A DNA stretch of 61,244 bases. Source: Pleurotus djamor. Taxonomy: Eukaryota > Basidiomycota > Agaricomycetes > Agaricales > Pleurotaceae. The notes below the pieces were generated by a model. The model saw only the letters and a list, made by a program, of their open reading frames with translations, did no database searches and was not told the origin of the DNA. The translations under genes were made by a program, and so were the position numbers. The stretch covers positions 1 through 61,244 of the forward strand of contig JAPEVF010000041.1 of assembly GCA_029747585.1 (NCBI GenBank), given 5' to 3'. Shown here one piece after another: positions 54,884-61,244 of the stretch (within the stretch, counting starts at the first letter, position 1; every line of letters starts with the position of its first letter).

Positions 54884-55757
54884 ATGTGTGCCAATTTGGA
54901 CACTTTTGTACGCTCTAGCCGGCCCCGTCCTGAACCCATCGCTACTTCGCAAGAAATCCGAGACCGGGGCTCCACTTTCGTGGCATATGCATATCGGGCA
55001 TGTTCGCCTCGTGGGGCCGGTGAGGTACTAAAACATGTCAAGCATGTTGTTCATGGAGCAAAGCGTGCCACCCACGAAATATCTGCCTGGAGGTGTATGG
55101 TCCTGAAGCCAGGGCGATCCGGGTTGTCTGGGCCTGATGACTTTGAGCTGTTATCCGGGAGCGACGACGACGGAGAGAAATGGGCGGGCGAGAAGATTCT
55201 GAAAGTCATGCAAACAGAAAGTGTACTCGATGCGGTGATAATAGTCAGCCGATGGTGCGATTGTGATCTTCGTCTATCAGACGCAGAGTTTCAAGCTAAG
55301 CCCTGTATCAATTTCCAATAGGTACGGAGGAACGATGCTCGGTCCCGCGAGATTCGCACATATTGAGACCTGTACCCAAGATGTGTGTCGAATGTTCAAA
55401 CGCAAAGATGAAATGGACGAATGCCTTGCCACTCTGACTTCACTGGACGATATCCTGGCCCAGCTGCGTTCCAGGCTGGAGGATTTGAAACCCATCAGCG
55501 AGACGGGCTCCACTGCCACGCCTGGGCCAGGCCCATCAACATCGGGTGCAACGCCTCAGAGTCAGCCACAGTTTACATCCAGAAACGATCGGTCTACGAA
55601 ACGACCTGACTACACTGCTATGATTAATGCACAAGATGTTTCGAAAGCCAAGAGGCTTATCGGTGCCCGCGAAAAATCCATCCAAAGTGTCAAGAACCTG
55701 ATCGTAAAAGCCACACGGCTCAGTGACCGGGGTTCAAGCACGGCAGATGGTACCTAA
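54884..55757 (+). CDS. IMPACT (UPF0029) N-terminal-domain protein
   Basis: Two exons (54884-55254 and 55322-55757). Residues 15-150 show the IMPACT/UPF0029 fold with RDRGSTFVAYAYRA, THEISAWRC, GEKWAGEKIL, LDAVIIVSRW and, across the splice, YGGTMLGPARFAHI. Yeast Yih1 and mammalian IMPACT use this domain in regulating the Gcn2 kinase, but this protein lacks an N-terminal RWD domain and instead has a C-terminal coiled-coil-prone segment (LTSLDDILAQLRSRLEDL) and a basic tail. It is thus a simpler IMPACT-family member of unknown partner. It follows the CSC1 gene on the same strand, 158 bp after its stop. The ATG at 54884 is the first in frame; MSS-type starts inside the domain seem unlikely. Confidence 0.85.
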
Positions 55758-55889
55758 GCGGGATGAAGGAGGTCGCTACGCAGTGGTTTGAATGTCCACG
55801 GCACTTCAGATACTAATCAAATGAGATGTATATCCATGGATAGATGGATGCAGGGTTAATCCCGTCTGCGTAGTCAATGAGTCAGTACG

Positions 55890-56450
55890 GACCTCTCTTT
55901 CACCAATGTAATGTCCAATCATAGGGTTTTCTGGTCGTGAGTTTGATGGATTCCACAGCTGTTCCTTTCTTCGCATTGACACGACCTTGAAGGATGGTGA
56001 TCCCTTTCACTACTCCGGCTTCCTTGTGGGAATCAACTCACCAGAGGCACAAATCCATCGTGACGAGATGACTCGGGGAAAGACTCGGGGCTATTCTATT
56101 AGTTGCGGCATTCGATGGCAGACCGATATATTCTACCGTTCGTTCCTATATGGGTCCAGAGCTCCCAGCGTTTCTTTTGCCCAAGACGTCGACAAAGATG
56201 GCAAGGTCACCCGGTAAGCGCTTCTCTCAGCTAGCGAGCTGGCAGAGATGGTTAGCCTATCTTGGGATCAGTCTGGAGTTGGGAAACTCACGCATTACTC
56301 TGAGCAGCGAATGCTATGCAATCGATATCTGAAAGGCCCACATCCATTATACATCAAGTTCCAAAACTCCATGCACGTTTGCGTCCCCCTCAGTTCCACA
56401 AAGGTGGATTCTCTTTTCCCCCGTTCGTAGATTGCCATGATATGACTATC
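55890..56450 (-). CDS. Unresolved small minus-strand gene
   Basis: The minus strand shows exon-like pieces. One begins MDVGLSDIDCIAFAAQSN near 56345 and stops at a GTGAGT donor. Another near 56200 includes LAIFVDV. A third at 56030-56140 reads RTVEYIGLPSNAATNRIA, then SLSPSHLVTMDLCL, to another GTGAGT donor. A last piece reads AGVVKGITILQGRVNAK, then TTRKPYDWTLHW and a stop near 55890. The phases between pieces are not all settled, and no family is recognised. The order of splice signals suggests a genuine but unidentified protein of about 130-150 residues. Confidence 0.35.
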
Positions 56451-57317
56451 GCGAGATGTCAAGCTTACCTGAATGGTGCACGCTCAGGCCTCCAAAGAAA
56501 TCGCGATTGATCGAAGACAGCTTCAAAGGTGTTCCTTTGTCATTAAAAAAGGGCGTGGAGAATGAAGAAAATTTACTTCCACTCTCAAGAGTCACCGCTC
56601 TACTGCTGGGAAGAAAGGCCCGGCCAAGCTATATAGTGCTCAGCCCGACGCCGTCGAGGTCCGTGTCAGTTCTAACAGCGTTCTTCTTGTTGATCGACTT
56701 TTGATTGAGATACGGCATGTGTCCCTTAAAGCGATTGAGCCACGAAGTATGGAAGCGGTATCCGACAAGCATGTAACCTTGATAAACTCGGCGAATAGCC
56801 ATCCGTACTTCAATGATGAGAAGTGCTTATGCTGCATTACACGGGGGAGAACTTGACCTTCCTTGCAAAGCACAAGGAAGGGCCAAGTCTGCGCGCATAC
56901 TCCTACTGNGGCAGGAGCTGTGATGCCAGATAGACATGCACAGTAATATAAGACCACATGTTGAGAGCTGAGTCCCCTACTTCGCGGTCATTGGTGAATG
57001 GACATGCTTAAAACGGACTTAATGNCTACAACATACCTGCGTTGATAACATGAGGCCAGCCATTCAATCTGGAAATAGACATCAGTCCAAGGACACGACT
57101 CATATACATACTGGAATGAAAGGCCCTGATTGCTGGTAAGCCTTGCTGTGCAATGAACGATAAATGGGAGAAGAATCCGAGTTGAACGCTGGTGAAATCC
57201 CATGTTGAATCCGTAACAAGACTACTCGGGTGTCTAGTGCGCCTACAAGATAGGGCACGCAAAATGGAATAAGTCGAAAGCGAAGCAACAAAAGTACCAA
57301 ATAAGTAAGAGGTATTA
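56451..57317. other. Intergenic region downstream of Rer1
   Basis: Open frames at 56640-57310 on the minus strand have no domain and overlap the Rer1 last exon in another frame. No gene supported. Confidence 0.4.
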
Positions 57318-58215
57318 TCAATGGTGGTTTCCATATCTAGCTTTGCGGCCAATATCGAATGGAACGTATTTATACTTGATCATATGTCTAGAAAGGAACA
57401 GTGAGTGAGTTGCATATATATCACGGAAGATTTTACTTACTGGATCTGCCTGCGCATAGTCAAGGCAAAGAGGACGAAGAAATAGATAACAAGGATAGGC
57501 CAGTACACCGGAACGTCAAAGACTTCAGAGAAGGTACAGAATATGGCGATAAGGATGGCGCGCGTGGATGAGAGCCTGAGGGGATACACGTGAGTACGAA
57601 ACGCCTTCGCGTAGGACAACCTGGGCAAGTCACTAACCAGAATTGCCATTCAGGTAACCGGCGCACGAAAGGCCTGAACTCGTCGTCGCGTTGGCTGGGG
57701 AGTGGACTAGCCGAACCGTCTACACCTTCTTCTGCGTCGTCTGCCATAAGATCCTCCTGGAGAGAAGGGTCGAACTTCGGTTGCAGGAAAGCCAACAAGA
57801 GGTTAAGGAGGTATATTGCGAGCGCATCTATGAGCAAGTTTAGCCTAACGGCCGCGGAAGACGCGATGCAGAAAGGCATACGCACAGCAGACTAAAAACG
57901 TCACAGTTGGAAGTTCTCGTCAGAAAACTGTGACATCATCCAAATTTCTATGTCTTACCGATGTACCACTATACAATTGAGACCTATCAGCAATCCAAGA
58001 CAACTAGCGAAAACTAGAGCAAAACTCACGCCCTGAGCCAACACGATACGCAAAAAGAACACGACAAGGAGACCAGAAGTCACCAGCCATCGGTTCAGCA
58101 TGTACGGCGTCCAGCGGTCCAATGTTTGTTGATACGTCCGTTTGATTTTTGCATATTGCGCTGAGATATTCTGAACCGGCGAAGGCTCGAGACCAGCATC
58201 CGTTGAAGACATCAT
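57318..58215 (-). CDS. RER1: Rer1, Golgi-to-ER membrane-protein retrieval receptor
   Basis: Six exons join exactly in frame to 198 residues: 58030-58215, 57959-57968 (10 nt), 57886-57891 (6 nt), 57638-57827, 57441-57575, 57318-57387. The protein has the Rer1 order: [21 protein letters not shown], helix [40 protein letters not shown], an acidic stretch, [13 protein letters not shown], then [28 protein letters not shown] and the C-terminal [16 protein letters not shown]. Rer1 sorts unassembled or ER-resident membrane proteins in the cis-Golgi back to the ER in COPI vesicles. The two microexons encode WYIVCY and are needed to complete the second helix region. The divergent neighbour is the Tda10-like kinase. 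Confidence 0.95.
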
Positions 58216-58520
58216 TATGGCGGCGTTGAGTCGGGGAACGTAAGATAGTTAAGCTTCAAGTAGAAAAGGCAGTCCCGAAGAACTGCAATTCGCAGAAAAA
58301 AAGACGTTTTTGAGGTCGTGACGGTCGGGAGCAACGACTGCGCGTTACACGACGAACTACGTGTCGGCGCACACCGAAATACTTTAAAGCTCCGACTCAA
58401 AAGACACTCAAGCGCCCACGGCCCGGTGCGGCTCCCCACTTTCTGACGATCATATTCATCCATGCGAGAAACGGATTATGGCAGAATCCGTCTCATCCTC
58501 TGAGTGTCTCAGCCTTTGAA

Positions 58521-59580
58521 ATGAGTCTTTCCCAGAGCAAGACCCTTGAACTTGCTACACAGCACATTCTGGACAACNTCGCTCGCCATCGGTCTGCTTT
58601 GAGAACCGATGTTCATCCACCTCCGCTTTTCGTGGCCCTCCAAGGCCCTCAGGGATCAGGAAAGACCTACCTGACTTCCCAGATAAAGTCGTCTATCTCA
58701 AATGCTCCTCATTCCCTCAATGTAGCTGTTCTCTCTATCGACGACCTATATCTTCCTCACGCCGGCTTGGCTTCTCTTGCCAACCAACACCCAGCTAATC
58801 GACTATGGAGAGGTCGTGGTCAGCCCGGAACCCATGATATTGACTTGGGCATAGAGATCTTGGATCATCTGGCTGTGATAAATGAGGATCATCGAACGGT
58901 TGAACTACCGGTTTTTGACAAGAGTCTTCACCATGGGGAAGGCGACCGTTTACTTCCCGGGTCGGGAGAACTGGTACACCCACAGTTGGATGTCGTTATC
59001 CTCGAGGGATGGTGTGTAGGGTTCTACCCAATATCCTCCGAGGAACTACAGAGACGCTGGGATGATGTTTGGCCTGACGAAAGACTAAAGCTGGGCCTTG
59101 GTGCCGACGCAGTATGCGGAAGAGATGACCTTGTCATGGTCAACGAAAGTTTGAAGAAGTACATCAACCTTTGGAGATACTTTAGCGTATTCATACAGGT
59201 GTGCGATTTGTCTGCTGCGTTTATTGACTTGACTCTGATTGTATAGTCGTAGCTTCAGCCACAGGCAAGCCTTGGTGAATCACCATACGGAGTAATCTAT
59301 GGGTGGCGGCTTCAACAAGAACACCACATGAAAGAACGAAANGGTGGAAGAGGGATGACAGATGAAGCAGTCAAATTGTCAGTGCCTATCGCGTTATGTC
59401 ACCTAACCACTGCTCATACTATCTCATAGGTTTGTCGATAGATATATCCCTGGCTATGTTTTCTTCGGTGATAGTATGTCCAGGATTGTCGATGGAATTG
59501 AGCGTCCACCGTGGTCGGGCAATGGACTTCGTCTCCTCGTCGGGAGGGAAAGGGAGCTTCTCACTAGCGAGATATTCTGA
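58521..59580 (+). CDS. Tda10-like P-loop kinase (glycerate-kinase-related)
   Basis: Three exons (58521-59198, about 59253-59377, 59430-59580) encode 317 residues. The Walker A loop is ALQGPQGSGKTYL (about residue 40). It is followed by VLSIDDLYLPHAGL, NRLWRGRGQPGTHDIDLG, ELPVFDKSLHHGEGDR, DVVILEGWCVGFYP (Walker B-like) and, after the introns, FVDRYIPGYVFFGD and PPWSGNGLRL. This matches yeast Tda10 and plant D-glycerate 3-kinase-related ATP-dependent kinases. The substrate is inferred at best; plant relatives phosphorylate D-glycerate in photorespiration. Length is close to the family norm. Start codons of this gene and Rer1 are 305 bp apart, and the gene converges with the lipase-like gene. 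Confidence 0.9.
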
Positions 59581-59779
59581 CGTGGTCCATAAAATAGATG
59601 TCCGGTGGAACTACCTCTTGGTGGTCCATAATCAATCAGTCGCGGTCTCCACCTGGACACTAGCGCCCTTCGCCCCGTCCTCCTCCTCACGCGCCTCCTC
59701 AAAAGCACTGAAAATGGGAATCTGCTTGAGAAGTTCGGAAGAGTTCAGTGGCACCGCGATGGATGGAATCCCAATTACT

Positions 59780-60821
59780 TCAAGATAAGGGAAATAGTGC
59801 TGATGGCCACTTGGCCATGGTGTACAAAAACTCAGTGAACTGAGTCGGCGTGACTGGCTTCTCCTTGGGGGCAATCTCCGTACCCTGGAGGGGGACATAA
59901 ACAGGCGTACCCCTGGCCGAATCCTTCGAGATATGTACAGGGATTTCGACGAGGATCTCGACCAGTTTCGGTAACTCTCCATACAACGTCGGAATAGCGG
60001 AAAGGTTACGACCAGGGACCGAATTGATGTTCCATGCATGGGGCACAACATCGTAAGTATTCCAAATTATGGTGTTCCATACTTCATAGATGGCGTATCC
60101 GGCCTTGATGCGTGGAAAGGTATCCGCGTAGAGTTGAGCGAAGATGCCGTTTCCGGGAGAACATCCACATNTAGGGTAGGTGAAGATGTTCGATGCGGAG
60201 ACTTTGGTGAGACCTGATTTGACGATTGCCATAGCAAGGCTTGGGCTCAGGGTGCCCGCCATGCTTCCACCAGTAAAGACGACGCGTGAGGTGGCTGGAA
60301 GATTACGAAGGAACTGGGCGAGAGAAACGCCTTCATGGTTAGGAGCCGTATAGAGCCAATGAACACCAGTGGCAGTGCCCAAGGAAACANAAGGCTTTGA
60401 ATCGTCCACTTTCTGCGCGACAACCGGAGCGGTATCGAATCCTACGTTAANCCATTCCTCGAAGTCTACTACCTTGCGAACTTCATGGTTCTCATAACGA
60501 TTGAGTGCGGATTTGGCCGTGCTCGCAATTGANACCACGTAGGTATCANANGACTGGCCATCTTCAAAGATCGCAGCAGNNTTGTGGGCGGCGAACCAGA
60601 CATGGTCAGCTGCACCAGATGCGTGCTCAGGTAGNGCCTTCCACACGTTGAGCCAGTCGATCTTCCAGTTTCCCATGGCCAGATTGTCGATTGTAGGCTG
60701 AAGGTGGTCGGTAATGTATTTGAACAGTACATCTTGANNCNNGGNTACCCTCCCGATTGAGGGCAATGTTTACCGCGTAACAGAGAAGCGCGACTTGCTG
60801 ATGGATGTTGTACGGAGACAT
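59780..60821 (-). CDS. Class-3-lipase-like alpha/beta hydrolase
   Basis: The start at 60821 (MSPYNIHQQVALLCYAVNIAL) runs to an N-rich stretch (60737-60746), where the reading frame must change through a short intron or miscalled bases. It then continues QDVLFKYITDHLQPTIDNL, DWLNVWKALPEHASGAADHVW and VVDFEEWVNVGFDTAPV. The nucleophile elbow FTGGSMAGTLSPSLA follows, a G-x-S-x-A variant of the usual GxSxG; then SASNIFTYP and NTYDVVPHAWNINSVPG with the Asp and near-His features of class 3 lipases. The stop at 59780 follows WPSALFPLS. No signal peptide is evident at this start, so an upstream exon is possible. Substrate unknown; ester hydrolysis expected. Confidence 0.75.
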
Positions 60822-61244
60822 CGTCAAAGCAAAGGTATACGGTGTCAACTGAGCATTCAAGTTAATCAACGAGAACGGTCATGCAAGAAATGCAACCCCG
60901 TACCAATTAAAGAAACTTGTGCTTCGAAGATTGAGATACTAAGAGCGAGTACTGAATTCCAGAGCTTAGGCGCAGACCAGCTATTTATCCTCGAGGAGAC
61001 AGCTCGGAGAAGCGAAGGCTGGGGTCACCAATCCACTCGAAGTTCGAGGAAGTAGATGAGTTGAGCCCGAGGGTCCATACGACGACTGCCTCTGAGAGCT
61101 CTACACAGTCTGGCTGTCATTAATCCTCTGATATGGATGCGAATTCCGAAGGTCTGCCTTCAAAAGCTCCGGGGAAAAGCAACTGGCGTAGAAGTGAGGC
61201 CTTATTTCAATGCTACGGCGTTTGGCTGAGGTAGGAACTCACCA
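60822..61244. other. Right-edge region, possible start of another gene
   Basis: A plus-strand ATG at 61133 opens a frame (MDANSEGLPSKAPGKSNW) up to a possible GTAGGA donor at about 61230. It is too short and cut by the window edge to judge. Confidence 0.2.

Noticed and set aside
57026..57352. 108-residue minus-strand frame after Rer1
   Set aside because: It starts inside the last Rer1 exon in another frame and shows no domain.
1..61244. tRNA, rRNA, CRISPR or complete transposon
   Set aside because: No cloverleaf B-box pattern, rRNA segment, regular direct-repeat array, or terminal repeats with target-site duplication were seen by eye; a tRNA or repeat scan would be needed to exclude them fully.

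Overview
The window looks like nuclear DNA of a filamentous mushroom-forming basidiomycete (Agaricomycete). The genes are dense and cut by many introns of about 45-75 nt with GT...AG ends. Some exons are only 6-20 nt long. The gene content also fits: a glyoxal-oxidase-type copper radical oxidase, a spherulin-4 family secreted protein, a QDE-1-type RNA-dependent RNA polymerase, a Git3/cAMP-receptor-like GPCR, MYND-finger proteins, and a pair of large secreted proteins of a type I associate with mushrooms. No rRNA, tRNA, CRISPR array or complete transposon was recognised. Isolated N calls cluster at about 17.6-23.6, 45.6-51.7 and 60.1-60.8 kb and make some exon ends uncertain.

Layout. 0-3.1 kb: no gene I can support. 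3.1-4.0 kb: exon remnants resembling the C-terminal part of RNase P subunit Rpp40. 4.2-8.4 kb: an inverted duplication, each arm carrying a MYND-finger gene and the 3' end of a GPCR gene; only the right arm (MYND 6586-7731, GPCR 7853-9387) has an intact GPCR. 11.3-16.1 kb: copper radical oxidase, spherulin-4-like protein and a decayed 3' copy of the latter. 16.5-21.7 kb: atypical protein kinase, NKAP-like splicing protein, PAQR (Izh/adiponectin-receptor-like) membrane protein. 22.4-23.5 kb: two-domain ricin-B-type lectin lacking its 5' end. 25.3-27.5 kb: F-box protein and a small secreted peptide precursor. 28.5-37.6 kb: two paralogous large secreted proteins on either side of an MFS transporter. 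38.8-43.6 kb: GPI-type cupredoxin-like protein, alpha-arrestin, Tim22. 43.8-49.2 kb: RdRP and a steroid 5-alpha-reductase family protein. 49.3-55.8 kb: a fragment resembling transposon-associated DUF6589 proteins, a CSC1/OSCA channel and an IMPACT-domain protein. 55.9-60.8 kb: an unresolved gene, Rer1, a Tda10-like kinase and a class-3-lipase-like protein.

Most genes are independent housekeeping or secreted-protein genes; there is no obvious metabolic cluster. Functional themes are secretion and extracellular chemistry (oxidase, spherulin, lectin, cupredoxin, paralogous secreted pair, peptide precursor), membrane traffic (Rer1, alpha-arrestin), sensing and transport (GPCR, PAQR, MFS, CSC1) and RNA silencing (RdRP). 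Several gene pairs are divergent with short shared promoters (Tim22/RdRP, NKAP/PAQR, 5-alpha-reductase/DUF6589-like, Rer1/Tda10). The best candidate for something undescribed is the 69-residue precursor at 27149-27475. It has a signal peptide, then a run of six dipeptides each ending in Ala or Pro, then a C-terminal Cys-containing heptapeptide. This is the architecture of a protease-trimmed peptide hormone such as yeast alpha-factor, but it is not a CaaX pheromone.
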